Shown: positions 1-5,342 of the stretch, piece by piece
Position numbering within the stretch: the first letter of the stretch is position 1
Layout: every line of letters starts with the position of its first letter
NCBI GenBank assembly: GCA_023438965.1
Contig: JAEXPB010000168.1
Span: 1-5,342, forward strand
Length of the DNA: 5,342 nucleotides
Direction of reading: 5' to 3'
Origin: Bacillota bacterium
GTDB lineage: Bacteria > Bacillota > Clostridia > Saccharofermentanales > UBA5734
Translations under genes and position numbers: made by a program
Notes under the pieces: model-generated
What the model was told of the DNA's origin: nothing
The model's database searches: none
The model's input: the letters and a program-made list of their open reading frames with translations, nothing else

Positions 1-578
1 GGTGTGGACAGGGGCAGGATGATCATGAACAGGACCTGCATCGGATTGGCGCCGTCCAGCAGGGCCGATTCCTCCAGGGATGCCGGCAGGGACTGGAAGT
101 AATTGCGCAGGATGAACATATTGTAGGCGCTCATCGCGCCGGGGATGACCAGGGCCCAGAAGGTGTCGAGCAGACCCAGGTCGCGGATGACCAGATAGGT
201 CGGGATGATGCCGCCGCCGAACAGCATCGTGAAGAAGATCATCAGGGAGAACAGATTGCGGCCGCGAAAGCGATGCAGGGAAAGCGGATAGGCGGTCAGG
301 GCGCTGACCACGACACTGATCAGCGTGCCGACCAGGGTCCGAAGAATGGTGTTCTTGTAGGCGATAAAGATCATCTGGGTTTTGAACAGCAGCTTGTAGC
401 CAATGAATGAAACGCTGCGCGGCCACAGAAACAAGCCGCCGGTCATCGACGCATGCGAATCGCTGATCGAATACATCAGGACGTGCCAGAACGGATAGAG
501 TGTGGAAAAAGCGATAATGATCAGCAGTGCACCGTTTATGATATCCACCAGGCGATCGCCTGCAGTTTTCTTGATCAT
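1..578 (-). CDS. LplC-like carbohydrate ABC transporter permease (partial, 3' end beyond the window)
   Basis: This is an inner-membrane permease subunit of a CUT1-family sugar importer, of the LplC/YtcP type. The window contains the first 192 residues, starting MIKKTAGDRL; the rest, roughly 100 residues judging by the family, lies off the left edge. Hydrophobic segments are visible at about residues 13-33, 74-97, 108-130 and 140-157. The cytoplasmic EAA loop that docks on the ATPase begins at about residue 164, with E169-E170, D175-G176 and a following I-L-P. The start ATG (578-576) has a strong ribosome site, GGAGGG, 7 bases upstream. It lies 32 bases downstream of the LplB-like gene on the same strand, so the two are almost certainly cotranscribed and form the heterodimeric channel. 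The transported sugar cannot be read from the permease. The family call is secure. Confidence 0.93.
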   Translation of the reverse strand, partial: MIKKTAGDRLVDIINGALLIIIAFSTLYPFWHVLMYSISDSHASMTGGLFLWPRSVSFIGYKLLFKTQMIFIAYKNTILRTLVGTLISVVVSALTAYPLSLHRFRGRNLFSLMIFFTMLFGGGIIPTYLVIRDLGLLDTFWALVIPGAMSAYNMFILRNYFQSLPASLEESALLDGANPMQVLFMIILPLST

Positions 579-610
579 GGGTGTTCCCTCCAGTATGCTC
601 GCGCTGCCGC

Positions 611-1591
611 TTACTTTTCTTTGCGCTGCATGATGCCGCTGCCGGGGTCTACCCGGTTGGCGATCATGTTGGTGATGATGACCAGGACCAGGCCGATGCC
701 GGACTGGAAGAGGCCGGCGGCCGTTGCCAGCTTGAAGTTGCGCTGCTCGAGGCCCAGGGTGTAGACATAGGTGTCGATGATGTCGGCAACCGAGATGACC
801 AGCGGGTTGGAGATGGCGAAGATCTGGTCGAAGCCGGCGTACATGACTTCGCCGACGCGGAAGATCAGCAGGATGATGATCGTCGACCGCAGCGAGGCCA
901 GCGTGACGTGCCACATCTGCTTGAAGCGTCCGGCGCCGTCGATGGCGGCGGCTTCATACTGGTCGCGCTCGATTCCGGCGATGGCCGCCAGGTAGACGAT
1001 CGTGCCCATGCCGGCGTTCTTCCAGACATGCGACCAGACGATCAGCCAGCGGAAATTCTCCTTGTTGGTCAGGACATTGGGCATCTCGCCCTTGTAGCCC
1101 AGCCAGGTCAGCAAGCCCTGGATCGCGCCGCTGCCCGGGGCGAAGATGGCGAACAGCAAGCCGTTGATCACCACCCAGGACACGAAGTTCGGCAGGATGA
1201 CCGAGGTTTGGATCGTTTTCTTGAATTTGCTGTTGGCGATTTCATTGATCATCAGGGACAGGATGATCGGGATCGGGAAGCCGAAGATCAATTTCAGGAA
1301 GCTGATGACAATATTGTTGTTCAAGGCCCGAATGAAGCCTTGGCGGCTGAAAAGATCGACAAAGTTTTCGAAACCGACCCAGGGGGCATTGGCAAAGCCA
1401 CTGAAAATGTTGTAATCGCGGAAAGCGATCGTGACGCCATACATCGGCCAGTATTTGAAGATCAGGATGTAAGCAAGGCCCGGCACAATCATCAGGTAAA
1501 GCATGTAAACACGCCGGAAATACCTCAGAAAGCCGGTCAGCCGGTTCTTGGCTCGGGGGGCGGTCTGGTTGGGTACAGTTTGCATCTTCAT
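611..1591 (-). CDS. LplB-like carbohydrate ABC transporter permease
   Basis: This is the first permease subunit of a CUT1 sugar importer, LplB/YtcQ type, 326 residues and full length for the family. A basic N-terminus (RAKNR..RYFRR) precedes about six membrane segments near residues 31-50, 94-116, 128-150, 188-205, 235-255 and 292-312. The EAA loop is clear at residues 213-221 (EAAAIDGAG), and the C-terminal part has the typical LplB pattern of NPLV..VADIIDTYVY followed by ATA.GLFQS. The reading frame stays open back to an ATG at 1678, but I chose 1591: it has GGAG 8 bases upstream, and the proximal promoter (1644-1672) lies between the two candidate starts, so its transcript would not include 1678. 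The LplC-like gene follows after 32 bases. No ATPase gene is near; these importers usually use a shared MsmX/MsmK-type ATPase. Substrate is unknown; the neighbouring isomerase and kinase suggest a mannose-containing or related sugar. Confidence 0.93.
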   Translation of the reverse strand: MKMQTVPNQTAPRAKNRLTGFLRYFRRVYMLYLMIVPGLAYILIFKYWPMYGVTIAFRDYNIFSGFANAPWVGFENFVDLFSRQGFIRALNNNIVISFLKLIFGFPIPIILSLMINEIANSKFKKTIQTSVILPNFVSWVVINGLLFAIFAPGSGAIQGLLTWLGYKGEMPNVLTNKENFRWLIVWSHVWKNAGMGTIVYLAAIAGIERDQYEAAAIDGAGRFKQMWHVTLASLRSTIIILLIFRVGEVMYAGFDQIFAISNPLVISVADIIDTYVYTLGLEQRNFKLATAAGLFQSGIGLVLVIITNMIANRVDPGSGIMQRKEK

Positions 1592-1599
1592 GACGAACG

Positions 1600-1603
1600 C
1601 TCC
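1600..1603 (-). promoter_or_regulatory. Ribosome binding site that fixes the LplB-like start
   Basis: On the minus strand GGAG stands 8 bases before the ATG at 1591-1589. No comparable site precedes the in-frame ATG at 1678, which supports the shorter N-terminus. Confidence 0.7.
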
Positions 1604-1643
1604 AAATAGTGATTGCGGGGCCGATAACACCGTCGGTAGCTTT

Positions 1644-1672
1644 ACTTTACCGCAAACACAAAAACATTTCAA
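1644..1672 (-). promoter_or_regulatory. Proximal promoter of the permease operon
   Basis: On the minus strand a -35 TTGAAA (1672-1667) is followed after 17 bases by a -10 TAAAGT (1649-1644). Transcription would begin near 1637, giving a leader of about 45 bases before the ATG at 1591. The -35 is 5/6 and the -10 is 4/6 to the sigma-70/A consensus. Confidence 0.55.
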
Positions 1673-1686
1673 GTCCATTTTTTGAT

Positions 1687-1709
1687 TTGATAAAAATTAC
1701 TTTTATCAA
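1687..1709. promoter_or_regulatory. Perfect inverted repeat, candidate operator
   Basis: The arms TTGATAAAA (1687-1695) and TTTTATCAA (1701-1709) are exact reverse complements with a 5-base centre, ATTAC. The site lies 15 bp upstream of the proximal permease -35 and immediately downstream of the start expected from the distal promoter. This fits binding by a dimeric regulator. It is not a terminator: the arms are AT-only apart from one G/C pair each. The RpiR-type regulator at the right of the window is one candidate ligand, but nothing here proves the pairing. Confidence 0.6.
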
Positions 1710-1717
1710 TTTACCTG

Positions 1718-1746
1718 ATTATATTCCGGCAGGAATTTTCTGTGTA
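1718..1746 (-). promoter_or_regulatory. Distal candidate promoter of the permease operon
   Basis: On the minus strand a perfect -10 TATAAT (1723-1718) has TACACA (1746-1741, 4/6 to the -35 consensus) 17 bases upstream. Transcription would begin near 1711, directly next to the perfect inverted repeat at 1709-1687, a classic place for a repressor site. The leader would be about 120 bases. It competes with or adds to the proximal promoter; the sequence alone cannot tell which is used. Confidence 0.45.
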
Positions 1747-1859
1747 CATTATTAGATCGATAGCATACGATATTGAACATATTTGCGCGCATTGCCCATT
1801 CCATGATAATATTGCTGATATTTTTTACTAATCTCGAAAAATGTTTTGACACTTTTATA

Positions 1860-1889
1860 TTGACTTCATTCGAGAATTTCGGCTATACT
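1860..1889 (+). promoter_or_regulatory. Promoter of the isomerase-kinase operon
   Basis: A -35 TTGACT (1860-1865) and a -10 TATACT (1884-1889), each 5/6 to the sigma-70/A consensus, are separated by 18 bases. Transcription would start near 1896, leaving a leader of about 65 bases before the ATG at 1961. A perfect TTGACA lies 14 bases further upstream (1846-1851) but has no matching -10 at the right distance. Confidence 0.65.
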
Positions 1890-1900
1890 GGGTCTATAGC
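1882..1900. promoter_or_regulatory. Inverted repeat over the -10 and start site, candidate operator
   Basis: The arms GCTATA (1882-1887) and TATAGC (1895-1900) are exact reverse complements around a 7-base centre. The left arm contains most of the -10 box and the right arm covers the expected transcription start, so a bound dimer would block RNA polymerase. The arms do not resemble those of the 1687-1709 repeat, which suggests a different regulator or a chance match. Confidence 0.45.
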
Positions 1901-1960
1901 AGGCTAATGCATCATCCTATACCTTCTTTGGATGCGAACAATTATAAATGAGGTGTTTAT

Positions 1961-3814
1961 ATGAGTTTCATGTTCAACCCCTTTCCTTATGATGACCCGA
2001 ATGCGATCAACCGCATCGCCTTTGACGCGGCACAGAAAGCGGTCATCACCCGGTGCACCCGCGAATCGGCCAAGGCGGTCGCCGCAGCGATCCAGAAGAT
2101 CATCGCCGGCCAGGCCAATGCCATCATCGGCATCGACGGCTATATCAGCGCACCGGTCGGGCAGCTGGCCGGGCTGGTCGCCATCTGCAGTGAGGAACTG
2201 GGCATACCGGTCAAGCTGATGGACACGCGATCGCTGTTCCTGAGCGCCGACATCCTGACCGAGAAGCTGCGCCCATATCTGCCGGAAGACCGGGTTACCG
2301 ATCCGGTCCTGTTGTTCGGCTCGATATTTAAAGAAGGCTATGCCGGTTTGATGTCGCCGGACACCATCGCCGCCCTGAGGAATGATATTGAAGCTTTCCG
2401 CCAGACCGGCACCGGATTGCTGATCGTACACGGCAATGCCGCCCTGCTTGATCCGTTCATTGGCCTTTACGACCGCAAACTGTACGTCGATGTCACCCAG
2501 AAACGCACGATACTCAATTTCCGTGGCGGTAAATGCACCAATCTCGGTGCCAACGGTTTCATGACCGTGAACGAGATGCTGCGCCGGGCCTATTACATCG
2601 ACTTTGAAGTGGCCGGCGAACTCCGCGGCCACTTGATCCGGCACAACCTGATCGATTTTTACCTGACGGGTGACTATGAAGACCAGATGCAGATGATCCC
2701 GCTGGCCACACTCAAGTCCCTGTTCCGGACCATGGTCACCTATCCGCTGCGCTGCCGGCCGGTTTACATCGAAGGTGTCTGGGGCGGTTTCTTCGTTCAG
2801 CGCCTGCGCAATCTGCCGAAAGAAATGAAAAACTGCGCCTGGGTTTTCGACCTGATCCCGATGGAAGTCTCCATCGTCGCGGATCTTGACGGGCTGCAGC
2901 TGGAATTCCCGTATTACTGCTTCGTCCAGACCGTCGGCGAAGAACTGATGGGCGCCAAGTGCGTACGCAAGTTCAACGGCTACTTCCCGATCCGGTTCAA
3001 TTATGACGACACCTATCACAGCAGCGGCAACATGTCGATCCAGGTCCACCCGGACGCCGACTATGTCCGCACTCACAACAAGGAACTCGGTCGCCAGGAC
3101 GAAAGCTATTATATCGTCACGACCGGCCAGAAGGCCAAGACATATATTGGCTTCAAAGATGAAGCCAACGTCGAGGACTTCATCGAAAAAGCCCGCCGGG
3201 CCGAGCAATTCGGCGAAGACTTCGACCATGACCAGTTCGTCAACTCCGTCCCGTCGCGACCTGGTCTGCAATTCATGCTGCCGGCCGGCACTATCCATTC
3301 CTCCGGCCGCAACCAGGTCATCCTGGAGATCGGCAGCCTGACCATCGGGTCCTATACCTATAAAATGTACGACTACATGCGCAAGGACCTGGAAGGCAAA
3401 CTCCGCCCGATCCACACTTTCCATGGCGACAAGGTTCTGCGTCGCGATTTCCGGGCCAGCTGGGTCAAGCAGAACCTGGTCCAGCAACCGCGAATTGTCC
3501 GCGAGGGCGACGGCTGGCAGGAAATCATCGTCGGCGAACACGATCTGCTGTATTTCACGTTGCGCAACCTGGTCTTCAGCAAGAAGATCGAGGACGCCGC
3601 CACCGACCGTTTCCACGTCCTGTCCCTGGTCGACGGCGAGAAAGTCCTGATCCGCTCCCTGACCGATCCGACCCGCAGCTTCGAGCAGAACTACCTCGAC
3701 ATCGTGGTCATCCCGGCTTCGTTCGGGCCGTATGAAGTCATCAATCAGGGTGTCGGCACAGTCGTTGTCCACAAAACCATGCTGAAGGACGGTTTTGAGC
3801 TTGAAACCCGATAA
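1961..3814 (+). CDS. Class I mannose-6-phosphate isomerase-like protein with an N-terminal degenerate P-loop kinase-like domain
   Basis: This 617-residue protein is well above the 300-400 residues of ordinary class I ManA. The C-terminal part from about residue 266 is the isomerase cupin fold: PVYIEGVWGG (268-276), SIQVHPD (359-365) giving metal ligands Q361 and H363, DESYYIV (380-386) giving E381, PAGTIHSSG (441-449) giving H446, then ILEIGS and TYKMYDYMR with R474. Residues 550-610 form a second cupin-like region. The canonical reaction is zinc-dependent interconversion of mannose-6-phosphate and fructose-6-phosphate in the cytoplasm. Residues about 50-190 resemble uridine-kinase-type P-loop proteins (AIIGIDG at 54-60; LLIVHGNAALLDPFIGLYDRK at 153-173 with the usual spacing), but the Walker A Gly-Lys-Ser/Thr is replaced by G67-Q68-L69, so ATP use is doubtful. 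Start ATG has GAGGTG 5 bases upstream. The stop overlaps the kinase gene by 20 bases, implying coupled translation. Isomerase family is secure; the substrate is inferred. Confidence 0.88.
   Translation: MSFMFNPFPYDDPNAINRIAFDAAQKAVITRCTRESAKAVAAAIQKIIAGQANAIIGIDGYISAPVGQLAGLVAICSEELGIPVKLMDTRSLFLSADILTEKLRPYLPEDRVTDPVLLFGSIFKEGYAGLMSPDTIAALRNDIEAFRQTGTGLLIVHGNAALLDPFIGLYDRKLYVDVTQKRTILNFRGGKCTNLGANGFMTVNEMLRRAYYIDFEVAGELRGHLIRHNLIDFYLTGDYEDQMQMIPLATLKSLFRTMVTYPLRCRPVYIEGVWGGFFVQRLRNLPKEMKNCAWVFDLIPMEVSIVADLDGLQLEFPYYCFVQTVGEELMGAKCVRKFNGYFPIRFNYDDTYHSSGNMSIQVHPDADYVRTHNKELGRQDESYYIVTTGQKAKTYIGFKDEANVEDFIEKARRAEQFGEDFDHDQFVNSVPSRPGLQFMLPAGTIHSSGRNQVILEIGSLTIGSYTYKMYDYMRKDLEGKLRPIHTFHGDKVLRRDFRASWVKQNLVQQPRIVREGDGWQEIIVGEHDLLYFTLRNLVFSKKIEDAATDRFHVLSLVDGEKVLIRSLTDPTRSFEQNYLDIVVIPASFGPYEVINQGVGTVVVHKTMLKDGFELETR
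3785..3789 (+). promoter_or_regulatory. Ribosome binding site inside the isomerase gene, for the TTG start of the ROK gene
   Basis: AAGGA lies 5 bases before TTG 3795 and 11 bases before a second in-frame TTG at 3801. No ATG is available upstream of the conserved ATP-site motif, so a TTG start is likely; 3795 is preferred on spacing. Confidence 0.55.
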
Positions 3815-4694
3815 TCACTGCATCCTGGCCGTCGACGCCGGCGGCACCTTTCTCAAGGCCGCGCTGGTTCTCACCGGCGGGTCGATCGCTGAAGGCACGG
3901 CCTTCAAGGTGCCGGTTGATTCCGGCGGTCCGCTGGACGCCATCCGCGAGTCCTATGTCGGACTGGCCGCCCGCGGCCGTGCGCTGGCCGACCAGCGGCA
4001 GCTGATCCTGGACGGCATCGGGGTCTGCATCCCGGGTCCTTTTCAATATCAGGAAGGTTACTGCCTGATGACCCACAAATACCAGTCCATCTACAAGGTG
4101 CCGATGCGCCCCTGGTTCGAGGCCGGCGCCGGACCGTTGCCGGTCCGTTTTGTGCACGATTCGACGGCCTACCTGCTGGGCGAAACCTGGGGCGACCTGT
4201 ACGCCGGTTTCGCGCGGATCGGCTGCGTTCTGCTCGGTACCGGCCTGGGGTTCGCCTCCTGGCTGGATGGCCGGATTTTCAGCAATCCCCAGGGCGGCCC
4301 GGGCATCAGCATCTATGCCCGTCCCTACCGGGAAGGCACCGCGGAGGACTATGTCTCGCGGCGGGGCATCATCAACCGCTATCGCGCCTATTTCCCCGAC
4401 AGCACGCTGGATGTGCGCGACATCGACATTCTGGCCCGGAACGGCCAGGCGGAGGCGATCGACGTCTGGCAGGACACCGGCGTTTTCCTGGCCGAAATCC
4501 TGCACGAGATCCTGCGGGAGCATCACTTCGAGGCACTGCTGCTGGGCGGCCAGATCAGCAAGGGCGCCGATCTGTTCCTGCCTGAGCTGAAAGCCGGTCT
4601 GGCGGATCTTCCCTCTCTGCGTTTGATCTGCCCGGTGGTCCGCATGGACGATGCACCGTTGCTGGGGGTCGCCCGCGCCTGCTGGTATCCATAA
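3795..4694 (+). CDS. ROK-family sugar kinase-like protein lacking the zinc motif
   Basis: This 299-residue protein has the ROK/ASKHA kinase fold, which phosphorylates a sugar with ATP in the cytoplasm. Visible motifs are the phosphate-1 site AVDAGGT (12-18), GIGVCIPGP (74-82), the catalytic Asp region HDSTAYLLGE with D122, the phosphate-2 site LLGTGLGF (146-153) and the C-terminal GGQISKG (251-257). The length is typical. Two usual ROK signatures are missing: the CxCGxxGC zinc site, and the E-x-G-H element that contacts the sugar, whose place is taken by GGPGISIYARP (167-177; Glu to I171, His to Y174). The segment GTAEDYVSRRGI (181-192) matches the part after the zinc site. It starts at TTG within the end of the isomerase gene, so the two are probably coupled. 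A hexose such as mannose or fructose is the simplest substrate, but the missing residues make another sugar, or a non-catalytic role, possible. Confidence 0.85.
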   Translation: MSLKPDNHCILAVDAGGTFLKAALVLTGGSIAEGTAFKVPVDSGGPLDAIRESYVGLAARGRALADQRQLILDGIGVCIPGPFQYQEGYCLMTHKYQSIYKVPMRPWFEAGAGPLPVRFVHDSTAYLLGETWGDLYAGFARIGCVLLGTGLGFASWLDGRIFSNPQGGPGISIYARPYREGTAEDYVSRRGIINRYRAYFPDSTLDVRDIDILARNGQAEAIDVWQDTGVFLAEILHEILREHHFEALLLGGQISKGADLFLPELKAGLADLPSLRLICPVVRMDDAPLLGVARACWYP

Positions 4695-4699
4695 GCGGG

Positions 4700-4736
4700 T
4701 GGTAATTGGCATGAAAAGCTGATATATTACCAATTA
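4700..4736. promoter_or_regulatory. Promoter of the RpiR-type regulator flanked by inverted repeats
   Basis: On the plus strand an extended -10, TG-A-TATATT (4720-4728), has a weak -35-like TGGTAA (4700-4705) 17 bases upstream, predicting a start near 4735 and a leader of about 50 bases. The promoter is bracketed by two overlapping 7-base inverted repeats: TGGTAAT (4700-4706) with ATTACCA (4726-4732), and TAATTGG (4703-4709) with CCAATTA (4730-4736). The right arm overlaps the -10. This arrangement suits autoregulation. I see no U-tract after the repeat, so it is not a standard intrinsic terminator for the kinase gene. Confidence 0.5.
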
Positions 4737-4787
4737 TCTGTCGATTTCGAGTTTTTCAGCAGTATTGCAGAAAGAAGGTCCCGGAAA

Positions 4788-5342
4788 ATGGTCGGCTGCA
4801 TGTTATTGATTCAGGAAATGTCCAATTCGCTGACTGTCAAGGAACAGCAGGTCGCATCCTACATTCTTGACTATCCGGGGGATGTCGTGAAGATGTCCAT
4901 CGATGAGCTGGCCGCCGCGTGCAACGTCAGTATTTCGTCGGTTGTCCGCCTCTGCAAGACTCTCGGCTACTCCGGCTACAAGGAATTGTGCCGCGTCTTG
5001 TCGGCCGACCTGGCCATGAACCAGCAGGATTCGATCACCTATTCCGATGTCCGGCCCGGCGACTCGATCACCAACATCATCCGCAGCGTCAGCATGAGCA
5101 ACATCAAGGCGATCGAGAACACGATGGCCGTGCTGGACGAAGCGGAAATCGTCAAGGCCGTCGAAGTGCTGTGCAAGGCACGTCGAATCGACTTTTACGG
5201 TGTCGGCACCTCAGGCACTGTCGCCCTGGACGCGCACAACAAGTTTTTCCGCATCAATAAGATCTCGGTCGCCAGCGCCGACCCGCATTTGCAGGTTCTC
5301 TCCTCAACGACCCTGACCGCCGACGATGTCGCGGTTCTGATC
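4788..5342 (+). CDS. RpiR/MurR-family transcriptional regulator (partial, 3' end beyond the window)
   Basis: This is a cytoplasmic DNA-binding regulator that senses a sugar phosphate. The window holds the first 185 of an expected ~280 residues, and the frame runs open to the right edge. Residues 11-75 form the RpiR helix-turn-helix domain: LTVKEQQVASYIL, then MSIDELAAACNVSISSVVRLCKTLG with the recognition helix near 48-60, then YSGYKEL. The SIS sugar-phosphate domain begins near residue 120, with the typical IDFYGVGTSGTVALDAHNKF pattern at 134-153. The start ATG has GAAGG 9 bases upstream; a second in-frame ATG at 4800 has no ribosome site. It is separated from the kinase gene by 93 bases and has its own candidate promoter. 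It probably controls this locus, either as repressor or activator. The specific effector is not visible. Confidence 0.92.
   Translation, partial: MVGCMLLIQEMSNSLTVKEQQVASYILDYPGDVVKMSIDELAAACNVSISSVVRLCKTLGYSGYKELCRVLSADLAMNQQDSITYSDVRPGDSITNIIRSVSMSNIKAIENTMAVLDEAEIVKAVEVLCKARRIDFYGVGTSGTVALDAHNKFFRINKISVASADPHLQVLSSTTLTADDVAVLI

Larger units (their letters stand above)
1592..1960. other. AT-rich divergent regulatory region
   Basis: This 369-base gap separates the leftward permease genes from the rightward isomerase-kinase pair. It is much richer in A and T than the flanking genes. I see no convincing coding frame in it. It contains two candidate minus-strand promoters, one good plus-strand promoter, a perfect 9-base-arm inverted repeat (1687-1709), a 6-base-arm inverted repeat across the plus-strand -10 (1882-1900), and a looser TCTCGAA/TTCGAGA pair (1832-1838 and 1869-1875). 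The layout is that of a bidirectional, regulated control region. Confidence 0.75.

Noticed and set aside
581..1609. A long plus-strand open frame opposite the LplB-like permease
   Set aside because: Composition is Asp/Gln/Arg-rich without domains, and it lies wholly antisense to a convincing membrane protein.
1646..1656. TTTACCGCAAA as a LacI-type or catabolite-control site over the permease -10
   Set aside because: It is only an imperfect palindrome (4 of 5 pairs) and does not match the catabolite-response consensus well.
1592..1678. An N-terminal extension of 29 residues on the LplB-like permease
   Set aside because: The extension has no ribosome site, overlaps the likely promoter, and does not look like the start of this family.
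1784..1791. TGCGCGCA, a perfect 8-base palindrome in the AT-rich gap
   Set aside because: It is short, does not extend, and is not placed against either promoter.
1846..1851. A perfect TTGACA as the -35 of the isomerase promoter
   Set aside because: No -10-like hexamer follows at 16-18 bases; TTGACT at 1860 with TATACT at 1884 is the better pair.
1904..3772. A very long open frame on the minus strand opposite the isomerase gene
   Set aside because: It mirrors the codon pattern of the real gene, has low-complexity Asp/Gln/Val-rich composition, no recognisable motif and no ribosome site. The plus-strand frame has clear family motifs. It is an antisense shadow of GC-rich codons.
3741..4733. 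A long minus-strand open frame opposite the ROK gene
   Set aside because: No motif or ribosome site; the opposite strand encodes a clear ROK protein.
4695..4787. An intrinsic terminator after the ROK gene
   Set aside because: The only stems are AT-rich with a long loop and are not followed by a T-run, so read-through into the regulator gene remains possible.
1..5342. CRISPR array, tRNA or rRNA genes, insertion sequences
   Set aside because: No regularly spaced repeats, no cloverleaf-like or ribosomal segments, and no transposase motif or terminal repeats were seen on either strand.

Overview
The window carries five protein-coding genes from a carbohydrate-uptake and sugar-phosphate locus in a bacterium with moderately GC-rich coding DNA and AT-rich regulatory gaps. 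The LplB/LplC-type sugar permeases, the good Shine-Dalgarno sites, the sigma-70/A-like promoters, a TTG start and an RpiR regulator suggest Bacillota or Spirochaetota. This placement is inferred from gene types, not from a marker gene.

Layout. On the minus strand, reading leftward, a complete LplB-like ABC permease gene (1591-611) is followed after 32 bases by an LplC-like permease gene that runs off the left edge (578-1). The solute-binding protein gene would be expected beyond that edge. No ATPase gene is visible; LplABC-type importers usually share a multitask ATPase encoded elsewhere. A 369-base AT-rich divergent region (1592-1960) holds promoters in both directions and two clear inverted repeats that could be operators.

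On the plus strand, 1961-3814 encodes a 617-residue protein. Its C-terminal half is a class I mannose-6-phosphate isomerase with its metal ligands in place, and its N-terminal ~200 residues look like a uridine-kinase-type P-loop domain that has lost the Walker A lysine. It overlaps by 20 bases a ROK-family sugar-kinase gene (3795-4694, TTG start). That protein keeps the ATP-site motif and catalytic Asp but lacks the zinc-binding cysteine motif and the usual sugar-contacting Glu and His. After a 93-base gap with an extended -10 promoter flanked by inverted repeats comes an RpiR/MurR-family regulator (4788 to the right edge, partial).

Likely joint role (inference): the CUT1-type importer brings in a sugar or oligosaccharide, the ROK kinase phosphorylates a sugar, the isomerase-like protein interconverts a sugar phosphate (mannose-6-phosphate to fructose-6-phosphate in the canonical family), and the RpiR protein senses a sugar phosphate through its SIS domain and controls one or more of these promoters. 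Mannose or mannoside use is the simplest reading, but the divergence of both enzymes leaves the true substrate open.
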